Assembly (NCBI GenBank): GCA_907163375.1
Contig: CAJQUW010006134.1
Coordinates: forward strand, 372,001-436,000
Origin: Prostheceraeus crozeri
Taxonomy: Eukaryota > Platyhelminthes > Polycladida > Euryleptidae
Direction: 5' to 3'
DNA: 64,000 nucleotides
Made by a program: the position numbers and the translations under genes. Within the stretch, counting starts at the first letter, position 1. Each line of letters opens with the position of its first letter. The notes under the pieces are model-generated. The model searched no databases and was not told the DNA's origin. It saw only the letters and a list, made by a program, of their open reading frames with translations. Positions 23,830 through 35,300 of the stretch are shown piece by piece.

Positions 23830-25827
23830 GTGAGTCTGAAAGTAAATAAATATAGTGCAAGCTATGATCTAGAATCGCCAAGTGCACGTTTTTGTTAAAA
23901 TAGCTTCTTAGAAAAATAGGACTTTAGGTCAATGAACTGAAATGCATGTTTGTCTTCATAGTGTAAATAAAATTTCTGTCCGATGTCTTCCTCTCGGTGG
24001 TATTGCTAATAATTGTAGGTTGTTAATGAATTCCTTTGTCTTGAAATTAATTTCGGTCGTCATTAGTGGAGCATTGCCAGGTTTTTTAAGACTTTTGAAG
24101 GCTTTCAACATCCAACTGACAAATTCAAAACTCAATGTTCATGGAAAATTATTAAATGAAGGAGAAGATGGAAATGTGAGTATTCGACAGAGAGTATTCA
24201 GCTACATTTTACCAACAGCTAAAGCGGTCGGGTTCTAGAATGATCTTTCTGAAAAGGAGAAAGAATAATAATTCTACCTCACAGTTCTACCTTCTTATAT
24301 CTCTTTCATGAAACGATTTTGTACATGTAATGTGAACTCTGAATTTGTGAAAGTTGATTTATAAGCCTTTTTGACGGCCTTCTAATGACGACCGAACTAA
24401 AATAAAGGACCTCATAAGCGACCTATCTTGATTCTTCCCAAACAAATAGTCTCAGCGTTTAAGATGTTGATTTTTGCCATGCACAGTACTTAGGAGTTTT
24501 GAAGGCATAATGTCAACCGACCGACAGACCTTTTTCAGCCGATTTATAAAGTGTTATATCCTCTTGTAATTTCGCGTAGAAACAACATTCCTGCATTATT
24601 ATTGTCATGTATGAGAAATTTCCACTAAAACAACGATTGATGTTTAGATTGCACGGCCATCGAGACTGTCAGTGTCATTTTGTAAGAGTTTCATAGGTTC
24701 AACTATCTATAAATGAATAAGCATGGTATATTGCGTCGATGCTTTTTCTGTGTGAAGATCCAGAGAAAAGTTAATGAATTTAATAGGTCTTTATATCTAA
24801 TATATTTGAAAGCTAGCAGATTGCATTGTCTTTTGTCAGAATTGGTTTTCAATTTTCAGTTTGTTTTTCATGGAATATCATTAGTAAGTGATTTGATGAG
24901 AAGTAAAAAGAATTCGTCTTTTGTGAAACATCCACTCCAATATTGTGGAAGCATGTTTGATAAAGCACTTAAAATCTCTCTAATGAGATGAAATTGTGCA
25001 AAATCCGCTCTCTATTACATTTCAAAGACATCATTTTGAGTGCGAAATGATTCTGTGTGAAATCGACGAATAAATTCATATTTTTCATCAGATTATTTGA
25101 TCTTCTGTGAATTCTTAGTCGAGATAAATGTTCTGATTCATAATCATATTTCAAGACATTTTTGATGATCCATTTCACTCGTAACTGATTCAAATTTTCT
25201 TACAAATTTGAAATGTATCAATAATGGTTTTGGTCAATATTTCATGATTATTTCTTTGTGATAAATATAGGCCTTTCTGAGATATTTGAAATATTGCAGG
25301 AAGTTCAATGTCAATCAACCATTCGTATCGCTCTTATCACTATTTTATCATTGATATGTTTATTTTGTTTCATGTTTGATTGATATGAATTAAGTGATCG
25401 CAATTTTTTGTCTGATTGGATTCTTGTAGTATAGGCCCTATGTCTTCTTTCCTGAAATGTCGTCGCTGTTTCATGAAGTTATATATAGCTACAGTTTCTG
25501 AAATGAATTCCCATTTTAGGACATCTCTAACTATTTCACGCACCTCTCATCCGTAAGAATATTTATAAGAGTATTTTCATATCAGCAGATGAATATCGAT
25601 ATTTCGGTCATTGCTGAACATCATTAAAAGAAGTATGATAACCTGCCATTTTTTCGATCTTGTTTTCGTGCTCTGGTGGTGAGATTTACTCCCCTGGTGT
25701 CTCCCGAAATCCCTCACTCCCAATTTGCAACTTAGGTAGTCCGTTTTTTCTCACAGGCCTCCTTGCGATTTTGTGCATACCAATCCATTATTTCGGGTAG
25801 AATTTTACTTTTTTTGACCACGTACTG
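23830..25827 (+). other. Intron of the EFA6-like gene
   Basis: Starts with a consensus GTGAGT donor. The open readings here (23942-24238, 24713-24991) have no recognised similarity. The whole intron runs to 59815 and contains most elements listed below. Confidence 0.5.
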
Positions 25828-26040
25828 CCCTTGTGGTAGAGTGTTCGCTCTGCGTCTGGGAGACCTGGGTTCAAACCTTGGCTGGGTGAAACCAAAGACT
25901 TGTCAAATACGCACACTCCGCAGTCTGCACTCTTGCTAAATACTCAGCAAATGAGAAATAGAGTGGGACAAATACAGCACGTCCAAATGGAAGAAAGGTG
26001 CTCGCTAAATGTGCTTCCGAATTTTAACAAATATTAAAAG
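25828..26040 (+). mobile_element. tRNA-derived SINE
   Basis: TGGTAGAGTGTTCG fits a pol III A box and GGTTCAAACC a B box, about 30 nt apart, in a tRNA-like head (GCCCTTGTGG...). A roughly 150-nt non-tRNA body and an AT-rich end follow. The body after the head argues for a SINE, not a tRNA gene. Confidence 0.6.
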
Positions 26041-27478
26041 CATTTTTGCATTGAAAGTCACAATGATGCCTTTTTGATCAACTATCGGCCTTTCTGGTCG
26101 ACGTTTGGGAGTTTCCATCAATCACAGTAGAATCCATCAATTTTGCCAATCAGCTTCACTCACGTACACACTGTCTTAACATTACTACCACTCGGTCAAT
26201 CATCAGAATCATAGCATGAGATTCTTTCTGTTCAGTATTATTTGATGAAATATTCAAATTTTCTGTGAAAGAATCTCACATGTACATTGTAGGTCTGTAT
26301 AGAAACAAATAGTAAAAATTACTTCATGTAGAGAGAGAAAATCTAGCTAAATTTCTAGTTGTCATGAAAACTGTCTCATTGTCACAATATAATAACATTT
26401 CATAATAAATTTGAAAATAGCATTTCTTATCATGCTGAATAGCCTGAAATTGGACGAAATAGTCCTGGAATCGTTTGGTTGCTCAAAACTGGCTGCCACC
26501 CTGTCTTCAACGAGAATCAGTTCCCATACAAATAATTCTGTACTCCATGAACTTCATCCAATCGAGTTATATTCCTGCTGTTACTGCCGCATCGCATCCA
26601 CCCACTACCGACATTCTATGTCTCCCAAACATCACAATGTTTTCATCGTTCGCATCTCATCATTTAGCTTCTTAACACTTCCATCCATAGCATCATCTAG
26701 AAACAAGAATATTGACAAAATTGAATCCGAAGTATTTTGAATTGTAGACACTGATTATAATAATATTCTATCTATTCTGCCATGTTTTATCAATGTCCTC
26801 CTTTCGTTATATAAAATCCACTTTCCTCAGTTGTACGAAGGATATCCTTGGTGGGAGTGTTATTGAATTGTTGCATTTTGGAAATCAAGAACCTGATATG
26901 ATGAATAGTTATTATACTACTGTAATCCGGTACAAAGGTTTGTAAGTCAATCATCCATTAACCCTTCGACGATCGGTAACGTCGCTCAAGAATTTATTTG
27001 CCAAAGATCACTCGAAGAATATTTTAGATAGGCCTATCATTGCCACTGTCGCTGTTCAACACATGAAATTGCGCGTGTTCAGCGCATTACAATGAAATCT
27101 GTGATTTCAAAATGGTTCATGGGACATACTATTGTGCCTTTCGACAATTACATAAATTTCAGATCAGCTGCGAAATACAATGAGAAGTTAAGTTATGGCA
27201 TCCTAATATAAATCCCTCTGTCCACTCATAATCTCCTTGTCACCTGTGTAAATCTCAACCGCACAATGAAAAACATCTCTCCAGCACGCACATACAACGC
27301 TCACACCATGCGACCTGTGGGTTGACCCCGTCAGATTTGCGGAGCTCATTCGCCGCTTGGAGCTGGCCATTGGCCCGCCCAACACCTGACTGCAAAACAC
27401 CAAATTTGTAATAATTTCTTTGCCAATACTTTGCTTTCTAGAAAAGTGAAGGAATGTGGAACTGAGGAATAGTCAGTT
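26041..27478. other. Intronic DNA with nothing recognised
   Basis: Two overlapping readings at 26411-26740 are rich in common residues and match nothing I know. Confidence 0.35.
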
Positions 27479-27512
27479 AAACTTATAATTGGTAAGCGAT
27501 TGATCCCAGTGA

Positions 27513-27864
27513 TTTCATAATTCAAATGCGCCAATTATGAGAAAAAAGAAAACCACGTATGGCCGACATGTTTCATTTACTCTTCAGTAAACATCATCAG
27601 GGCAGAAATTTTAAAGCTATGTACAATCGGATTGAAATACTAAAATGACAGCAAGATAAAAATCAATAGATACATCAAGAGCAGTGATTGGCTGCCTATG
27701 TAGCAAAGATTCGTAATGCGATCGAGGTTGCATGTTCATTCAATATCGTCTGTTTGTTCGCTTTGATGGCCAAAGTTTTCAGCAATTTTAGTATAGACAG
27801 TGCGACACAAAATTGAAAAATTAGCAGATGAAGCGGCGTGCACATGCTTAGTGATTTCAGTAAG
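27513..27864 (-). repeat. PLE1 sense 3' arm
   Basis: Minus-strand 3' region, covering the last codons of the RT-nuclease reading and the untranslated 3' end. Inverted partner at 29716-30066. Confidence 0.88.
27561..27603 (-). ncRNA. Hammerhead ribozyme-like core, PLE1 sense copy
   Basis: On the minus strand: GCC, CTGATGA, an arm TGTTTACT with loop GAAG and arm AGTAAAT (stem II), GAAA, CATGTC, GGCC. GCC and GGC can form stem I, ACATGT a two-pair stem III, and GTC is the usual cleavage triplet. PLEs are known to carry small hammerheads with a very short stem III. Activity is untested. Confidence 0.6.
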
Positions 27865-29562
27865 GGTCGGACTACCGCTGATATGTTCACGAATGCGAGT
27901 GGACAAGTGCCTCCGAGTCTCGCCAATGTAACAGCATCTGCACTGCTCACATTGAAATTTATAGATAATGTTAGAGGAGAGACCCCTTGGTACCTTGTCC
28001 TTATTCGGGAAAATATCGCTAGTCTTCATGGTTTTATAAACAGGCAAGAGACGATATACGGTGGGGAGAATGTTGTTTATAGCTCGAACAGATTTAATAG
28101 TTTGATCCTCTTTGGATTTCAGATAAGGCAAATTCAAGAGAACGTAATTACGCTCAGGTTTGTCACTACGAGGATTCAAAACTTTGTTCTCAATTTCATT
28201 TTTGATTTTAGGAAAGAAATGGTCATTGTAACCATTTTGTCTAAATATACTTTTGATTTGGATAAAAGATTTTTCAAAGTTCTCAGTCGTAGAATTCAGT
28301 TTTTTAGCTCTAAAAATCAACGATCTGATCGCAGATTTTTTGTAATTGTTCGGCGCATGGGCTTGGTTAGGAATATAACGACCGGTGTTCGTAGACTTCA
28401 ACTTCCACTGAAATTCAACGATAGCGTTTGAATTATCGACAGAAACATCAAGAAAATCAAGCTTGTTATTTTTCTGAACTTCGAGTGTAAACTGTATATT
28501 TTCATGAACTGAATTTAAGGCGTTGAGAAATTTGGACGCATCATCTTCATTATTAACTACGGCAAAAATATCATCCACATAACGTTTATAATACTTAGGA
28601 AAGTAGGTCAAACGACTTTCAATGATGTTCATGGCGAAGGATGCAAGAGTTGGGCCAAGACACGAACCCATCGCGACGCCATCAATTTGAGTATACAAAT
28701 TACCGTTAAATTGAAACAGCATATTTTTACATGCCAAATTTAGGAGACACACCAGCGTATCTTTATCAACCTCAAAATTTTTAAAATCTATAAGGTTGCA
28801 GATGTGATCTATAGTGTCTTGTAAGGGGACGTTCGAAAACAGACTAATGACGTCATAAGAAACCATACAGTCATTCTCAAAATTTCTCGACTTGATCGAT
28901 TCAACAAATTGGAAAGAATCTTTCAATTCAAGATCTCTGGGAATGTGAGGCTTCAACAACTCATTCAGACATTTGCTCAAATTCGTCGTATAAGCATTTG
29001 GCATGCTAAGAATCGGTCGATATGGAGGATTATCTTGTGACTTATGCAATTTAGGAAGGCCATAGAGCCTCGCTGGCTGAGAACCTGTACTGCGCATTTT
29101 GGAGTACAAACATTTAGAAATTTTGTGATCGTTGTGTAATTTTAGAAGTTGTCGATTAAGACGATTTTCTGCCACAATAAACGGATCTTTATGAGCACGA
29201 GTAGAGGGTTTAAATTTTGAAAATTTATTTACGTCATTGAGAATAGAGTTCATTTTCGTCTCATAGTCAGAACGATTAGCAACGCAAACGCCATTACCTT
29301 TGTCAAATTTCGTTATGTAAATGTTTTTGTTTTTAGCTAACATTTTCAGGGTTTTGAACTGATCCCGAAGAACTTTAGGAGCAAACGTTTTATCACGGAT
29401 ATACGAAATGCCTAAAGATTTCAACTTAGTGCGCACAAAATCAGTGTCATTCTCACTGATATCAGAAGACTGACAAATTTTCAAAAGTTGAGAAAAAGTA
29501 GCTTCAATTTCAGTTTTGACTTCAAGATCATTAATCTTTGACATAGGCCAACTCATCGACAA
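27736..29562 (-). CDS. PLE1 reverse transcriptase with GIY-YIG endonuclease
   Basis: The 608-residue reading has the full PLE order. ITKFDKGNGVCV near residue 83 is the PLE DKG region, followed by ARLYGLPKLHK near 164 and PYRPILSMPNA near 180. RT motif A is SYDVISLFSNVPLQDTI near 234, motif B DGVAMGSCLGPTLASFAMN near 294, and motif C KRYVDDIFAV near 326 with catalytic YVDD. Motif D region is NKLDFLDVSV near 365. A linker leads to IIYKFQCEQCRCCYIGETRR near 532, the Cys-bearing GIY-YIG nuclease start, with Arg and His of LSTRIREH. The frame stays open upstream of 29562 through VINISDFSLSERELDAL to about 29670, so the first Met is not the true N-terminus. The nuclease C-terminus differs between the two arms, so this copy is probably not fully intact. 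Confidence 0.88.
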   Translation of the reverse strand: MSMSWPMSKINDLEVKTEIEATFSQLLKICQSSDISENDTDFVRTKLKSLGISYIRDKTFAPKVLRDQFKTLKMLAKNKNIYITKFDKGNGVCVANRSDYETKMNSILNDVNKFSKFKPSTRAHKDPFIVAENRLNRQLLKLHNDHKISKCLYSKMRSTGSQPARLYGLPKLHKSQDNPPYRPILSMPNAYTTNLSKCLNELLKPHIPRDLELKDSFQFVESIKSRNFENDCMVSYDVISLFSNVPLQDTIDHICNLIDFKNFEVDKDTLVCLLNLACKNMLFQFNGNLYTQIDGVAMGSCLGPTLASFAMNIIESRLTYFPKYYKRYVDDIFAVVNNEDDASKFLNALNSVHENIQFTLEVQKNNKLDFLDVSVDNSNAIVEFQWKLKSTNTGRYIPNQAHAPNNYKKSAIRSLIFRAKKLNSTTENFEKSFIQIKSIFRQNGYNDHFFPKIKNEIENKVLNPRSDKPERNYVLLNLPYLKSKEDQTIKSVRAINNILPTVYRLLPVYKTMKTSDIFPNKDKVPRGLSSNIIYKFQCEQCRCCYIGETRRHLSTRIREHISGSPTLTEITKHVHAASSANFSILCRTVYTKIAENFGHQSEQTDDIE

Positions 29563-29715
29563 ACCCAGACTGAGGGCATCTAATTCTCTCTCAGAAAGAC
29601 TGAAGTCTGAAATGTTTATGACAGAAGGTCTTACCGACTGCTGAGGTGAAGTTTCATCACAATTGATCTTCCTGTTACAGAAAGATCAATTAACACTTAC
29701 AGAATCAGATTAACA

Positions 29716-30066
29716 CTTACTGAAATCACTAAGCATGTGCACGCCGCTTCATCTGCTAATTTTTCAATTTTGTGTCGCACTGTCTATACTAAAATTGCTG
29801 AAACTTTGGCCATCAAAGCGAACAAACAGACGATATTGAATGAACATGCAACCTCGATCGCATTACGAATCTTTGCTACATAGGCAGCCAATCACTGCTC
29901 TTGATGTATCTATTGATTTTTATCTTGCTGTCATTTTAGTATTTCAATCCGATTGTACATAGCTTTAAAATTTCTGCCCTGATGATGTTTACTGAAGAGT
30001 AAATGAAACATGTCGGCCATACGTGGTTTTCTTTTTTCTCATAATTGGTGCATTTGAATTATGAAA
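29716..30066 (+). repeat. PLE1 inverted arm
   Basis: Inverted copy of 27513-27864 placed at the element's 5' end, next to the right target repeat. It lacks the 22-nt tail found at 27491-27512. Confidence 0.88.
29976..30018 (+). ncRNA. Hammerhead ribozyme-like core, PLE1 inverted copy
   Basis: Same 43-nt core as 27561-27603 but on the plus strand: CTGATGA at 29979-29985, GAAA at 30005-30008, GTC at 30012-30014. Both arms keep all core positions. Confidence 0.55.
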
Positions 30067-30075
30067 CTTATAATT

Positions 30076-32111
30076 CTTATACCTACATGAAAATACTTTA
30101 TAATCAAGCAGTATCCCCGCTAGACTTCCGTACAATAGTATCCGTCTATGATTAAATTACTATTATAGCCTACACATTTAAATGCCTACTACCTATGGTA
30201 CCAGTCCATAGATACGAGTATGCAGATCTAGATAGATGTAGATACATCAACTGTTCAGGATGTCACCATGGATAACAGTATTGACATAATATTGTAAGAG
30301 CGTTGCGAAAATCTGAAGCTATTTACAAATTCTTTTTGGCCTAGTGCCGAGCGGGAAGCCAAAGCACGGGTATTGGCCCTCATTAGGGTTATGCTGAGAC
30401 GAGATTGAATTGCTGCCTTGAAACGTTATTTTATGTTGCTAATATGGCAGCAATTCTGTCGATGGTCTCTGATGCATGGCGCCCCAACTCACCAAAGACG
30501 GACATGGCAAGGCAAAGCGGATACATGCCAACGTTAAGTTCACACATTCGAACATGTTTTCGATCAACTTTCTATTTTCTGCAGCAACTGCTGTTGACCC
30601 TTCAGTAGTACTCGCATCACAAATTGTGTGTGTGTGACGTTTTGCGGATGCACAACTGTCAAATCAGCAGCTGGCCAACCAAAGTCCCAAATTATTGTCA
30701 GAATGTTTGCTGGTCGAGTGTTCGAATCATCCATGCCTGCACCAAACTTCAGTTTGTCGACCATGTATAGATCGTTTATTTTCAAAGTGTAGAATGAAAG
30801 GCAACAGAGGTATCAGCATTCAGAGAGCGTGTCAAGAAAGTTGTCGTGATCACTTAACAGATTATATGTTATTCATCTTGTTTTTCTACCGTTAGCAATA
30901 TTTTCTCAACTCTGATTGCCTGAGTTTGGCTGGGTTAAGTAGCTGCGCAATATTTTCTCTTTCAATTCAGCTAAATTGGTCACTCTTTTAAAGACGTTCC
31001 CTTCTGAATGCTTGCACCTATTCCTATACCATTCAATTTACTAAAATGACTGAATCCAATCAGTCTATCAGATACTTTCTCATTTTGCATTCAATGAGAA
31101 ATAAGTGTTTTGGTTACTGTCATAACTCTGATACCTGACCGCAGAATCTGTCGATTGACGAGTAAATTATTCATTTCTTATTAACTAAAAGTGAGAGATA
31201 TATTGGTAAGAAAGTGTGTGGAAAATTAAGTGCAAAAATGATTGACTTGATAGGACAAAAATTACAGGATAGAATGCATGAACAGATCTGCGGCATGTTT
31301 AAATGTTCTTCTTTTTTCTGAACTTTAGGTCTTATTATTTCATGTCTATCTTAACTGCCATGAAGTAATATGAAATGAGTATTACGTCGCATACAGTGGC
31401 GGTTCGAACTAATACAAGGGTATATTCATATCATAGGAAAGGTTTTAATGATAATTGAGTGGAACGAGGTAATCCGACAGCGGCGGATAATAACTGCGAG
31501 TCATCGATACTTTTAGCTGCGAGGGCATCCATGACTTTTGATTTTAGATGATTTCAAAAACAATTTACATTTGTTTCTTTATTTCAGGAATGTGATTTCT
31601 CTTTCATTTGACGGAATTCCTTCTGCGCATCAAGTTTTTCAATTTCCCATTTTCCCTGAAAGTCTTTTTTAAATGGTAGTTAATCTAAGGGGGTGGGCTC
31701 CAAGGCATATTCATGAAGCTCTATGGCACCCTGATGAAGGTGAAATTATCGACCCCTTCATGGGAATTTGTCATGATTCATGCTGAGCGGCCATTACATT
31801 CCTGTTTTTCAGAATTGAGTGATGTGCAGTTATTTCTATTAGCACTGTCATTGTCATCATTGTCCGAGTTCACAAAGATTGTATAACCTCTAATGATAAC
31901 ACATGAGTTCCTATTTCACACCAAGGTGACGCAAATATTCAAAGTAAACGCTTAACTTGACGACAATCAGCTCTTCTGTTAATATTACTAATTAGGATTG
32001 TGTTCGTATTCAGTGGTGATGCTCAAACTCATGTTTTTGAGATTTTGTTGGAAGAATATTTTCTACGATGTCAATAGATCCTCCAATGATGCAATTGCTG
32101 AAGAATAACTA
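30076..32111. other. Intronic DNA with nothing recognised
   Basis: Short readings at 30405-30895 are not recognised. No element ends are seen. Confidence 0.35.
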
Positions 32112-32397
32112 TTCCTTGCAATATCTAGTTATTGATAGGTATCATTGTTCCTTGCAATATTTAGTTATTGATAGGTATCATTGTTCCTTGCAATATCTAG
32201 TTATTGATAGGTATCATTGTTCCTTGCAATATCTAGTTATTGATAGGTATCATTGTTCCTTGCAATATTTAGTTATTGATAGGTATCATTGTTCCTTGCA
32301 ATATCTAGTTATTGATAGGTATCATTGTTCCTTGCAATATCTAGTTATTGATAGGTATCATTGTTCCTTGCAATATTTAGTTATTGATAGGTATCAT
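32112..32397. repeat. 36-bp minisatellite, eight units
   Basis: Eight tandem copies of a unit beginning TTCCTTGCAATATYTAGTTA. The only variation I see before the last few bases is C or T in ATATYTAG, in the order C T C C T C C T. Because 36 is a multiple of three, one frame stays open, but this is not evidence of a protein. Confidence 0.95.
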
Positions 32398-35300
32398 GAT
32401 GCGCAGTAATATCAGCTAAAAGAAAGATTCTTGGACGTCTTGCTTATCGGCACTTACATATATACTTAGTCATTCACAACCGCCAAATTTACCTTCCCGA
32501 TTCATAAGTCATAAATCATGTTTCTCCCTTGATGGCGCCTTACAGACAGACCGCACACTTCGCCTTCAGGTTGATCGAGATTGAAATCGCAGATGTCACT
32601 CGAACATTTCTCCAGTTTCTTTTTTTTTAATTCTTTCGTATGATTTAAACTAAGAGCAGTTGCTTTGTAAAGAATATTGATGTTGAAATTTGAAAAATGT
32701 ATTAAAATACGAAAGCATTCTGTTAAGGAGTGTCCAAAAGGAGAATATTTCTGGATTTTGCTCAAAGTTTGGCATTCCTTTGGCAGAAATTGAGAGGCGT
32801 ATTTCTTCACATCCCCACAAAGTCTAGTTAGTGACGTAAACATCTTAAATCTTCATAAAAATGGTGAAAACATCATGTACATGTATATGAAGGATTCTCC
32901 AATCCTAACGAAGGAATGCGGCTTCCTAGTCTAGCTACAGGAAGACTGAAGTTAGACAAGAACGATAAAATTGAATTCTTTATCAAAAAGTGAAAATTTA
33001 GAATATGAGTATTCAGAATGTGGTTACATCGCTTTAAATTGGAGTAGCAGATTTTCTGCCAACAGAAGTTGTAAATCAAAAGTTAAACAATGATGTGGAT
33101 ATAAACAGAATTTCCGTGTTTGATGAATTTGTTGTCGTTCATCAATGAGATAGCATTGGAATCTTGTCTTTCACAGTGAATGTTGGTTTCTCCATTGAAT
33201 TATGTGATTCCTTCATGAAAGCAGGAGACGGAAAGCAAACTATCAGTTATTTAATTGTTGAATAATCGCTGTGTCAGCACGAAGCCTTCATAGTCAGAAT
33301 TTGTCATCAGCTATGTCGTAAGACGTGCATTGTCTGTACACAGAGAATGTTGTGATAATACTAAAATATTCAGGTTAACGGAACAGTGGTCCTAGATATC
33401 TGTCAGAAGTCGATATTGCAGATTTTGATAAATAACAGAAGTCTCAAAATAGATGGTTGGCCTAGGAGCCCTTTCTTCCGCAATTTAAAAAAGCTGAAAG
33501 CAAGTAATTCACCCAAATTATCGCTTCCTGCCTTGTCAAGTATGTTATGGTGAATCTGTTCCGACATACTGGCGTTATAGTATGTCTAATAATCAAGGCT
33601 AATATTTAGTTATGAGGTGTCTAGGATAATACGAGACAGTTTGTATATAATCGTTGTTTTGTACACCATCTTTGTTTTGTTTCCTCATTTCTTTCTGGTT
33701 GACTCTTGTGCTGTCTTTTTTTGGTTTAAAATTTGGCTTAGTGGCCAAATTGAAAAGTATCAAAAATATTTAACCAAAAATTTAATTTTACTCCGCGATG
33801 GCCACAAAAACATGAGATTTTCTCGTGCATACTCGTATATATTCGTTCATGTCAGGTGTCATTCTACAAATTCATGAGGTCTGCGTTTGAAGTTAAATCA
33901 TGAAGTCGCTTAAAATATTGAAACCAGAAATATATCAGATTACAGTAATCTCACGTTTCTTAGACGATCACATGGACCTAAGTTACATGTTAGTCACCAT
34001 CAAATTACTCTGCTTGGATATAATACTTCGCAGGATGTTCATTCCTACATTCATTAATTTCAATCTGGGCTGGGTGTAGGTCTGCGGTCTTGGTCCACTT
34101 TGGGTCTGGGTACAAGATTTGGAACCAATTTTCATCTCTGTTCTCGTGTTCCAGCAGCAGTCAATTTTATCTCACCTCTTATGCGTCTGGTTATTCCAGA
34201 TAATGCATGATCTTAGATGCATTCTTAAAGAACTTGCGGATCATTGATCCCATGGGAGACTGCTACTATTGATATTAATATCGTCAATCGTCTCACCAAT
34301 TTTCGCGATTGTTCATCATTGATGCAACTGTCTAATCATTTACATGAAACGCTTGCGTTCAAAGTGAATGATGTGTAACTTGAGTACCTTTGCAGCATTG
34401 ATATCGATGATGAACTAACTTTTGTGCGAAGAACAATTGTTGGTAAAAGGAACAGTATTATCTGAAATATAAAAACAACCAGACAAATTTACTTCATGAA
34501 TTAACGACAGAACGTCTTCCACTCAATATTCCTCATTCCAGTCGATATAATTTCCATTTTTATTTGAATTTCCCTTTTGCGATGTTTGTGAGTGATTTAG
34601 ATGAAGTTTGCTTTGAATATTTCTTCCTCTAACTAGTTGCTTAATATTGTAAATTATTTATTCTGAGTACTTAAACATATCAAAGATAAAGTTGTATAAA
34701 AACCGACATCCGTCGGTGCTACAGAAGCAAACTCTTATTAATTACTGTAAGTTATTGCGTACCAGATCCCTTCCATTCGGGTTGGATTGGTGATGCATTT
34801 TAGGTCGGTCATCGACATATTAAGTAACTTTAACCAACACGCAACTTAGTCGGTGCCGGCTCGGGCAGGTGTTTCGGTGGTAGCGGGTTCGATTGCGTCT
34901 AAGTGCATTTTGATGTTAATTATTTGGTCACTTATGACAAATAAAGCACCATTTCAAAGCAATGATGATGTATTTCAGTCGATGTTGTGTATGTATAATT
35001 TTAATCATCGGTTCATGCATGCATGTTTCCTGAAACCTGTAGCTGTCAATATCAAAATAAAAAATGCGAGAAAATGATAAAATAGAATAAGAAAAATTAC
35101 TAACAGATCTTTATGAATTCATAACTTGTTTCTGAGATTTTAGGGTGAAGCCTAGTAAGCTGCCTTCGATAGTTTTATAATGCGATTAGCAGGGTTCGAT
35201 AGTTGCCATTCGTTTAGCTAGCAGACATTCATTTTGCACTGAGAGGAGGTATAGTAATCATTTTGAAGCAGGTTGAGTGATGTTCCGTCATGAAATGTGT

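Larger units (their letters stand above)
27479..30075 (-). mobile_element. Penelope-like element 1 (PLE1)
   Basis: A direct repeat AAACTTATAATT at 27479-27490 and 30064-30075 flanks the insertion. Reading the minus strand 5' to 3', the order is: inverted arm (30066-29716), a duplicated ATTAACACTTAC at the junction (ending 29720 and 29700), RT-nuclease reading, sense arm (27864-27513) and a 22-nt 3' tail (27512-27491). The arms are about 351 bp and nearly identical, which suggests a fairly recent insertion. The 3' region carries a hammerhead-like core in both arms. Lineage within PLEs (Penelope, Poseidon or Neptune type) cannot be settled by eye. Confidence 0.88.

Noticed and set aside
25828-25900. 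A functional tRNA gene
   Set aside because: A and B boxes are present, but a long non-tRNA body follows and the acceptor stem does not close, so a SINE fits better.
27838-28431. A 197-residue plus-strand protein
   Set aside because: It lies wholly antisense to the PLE1 RT-nuclease reading, which has all expected motifs.
28848-28855. TGACGTCA as a regulatory site
   Set aside because: It falls within the PLE1 coding sequence. Likely chance.
31730-31760. CTGATGA...GAAA as another hammerhead
   Set aside because: There is no stem II between the boxes and no stem I pairing.
32068-32409. A 113-residue repetitive protein
   Set aside because: It is the open frame of a 36-bp minisatellite. The unit length being a multiple of three explains it.
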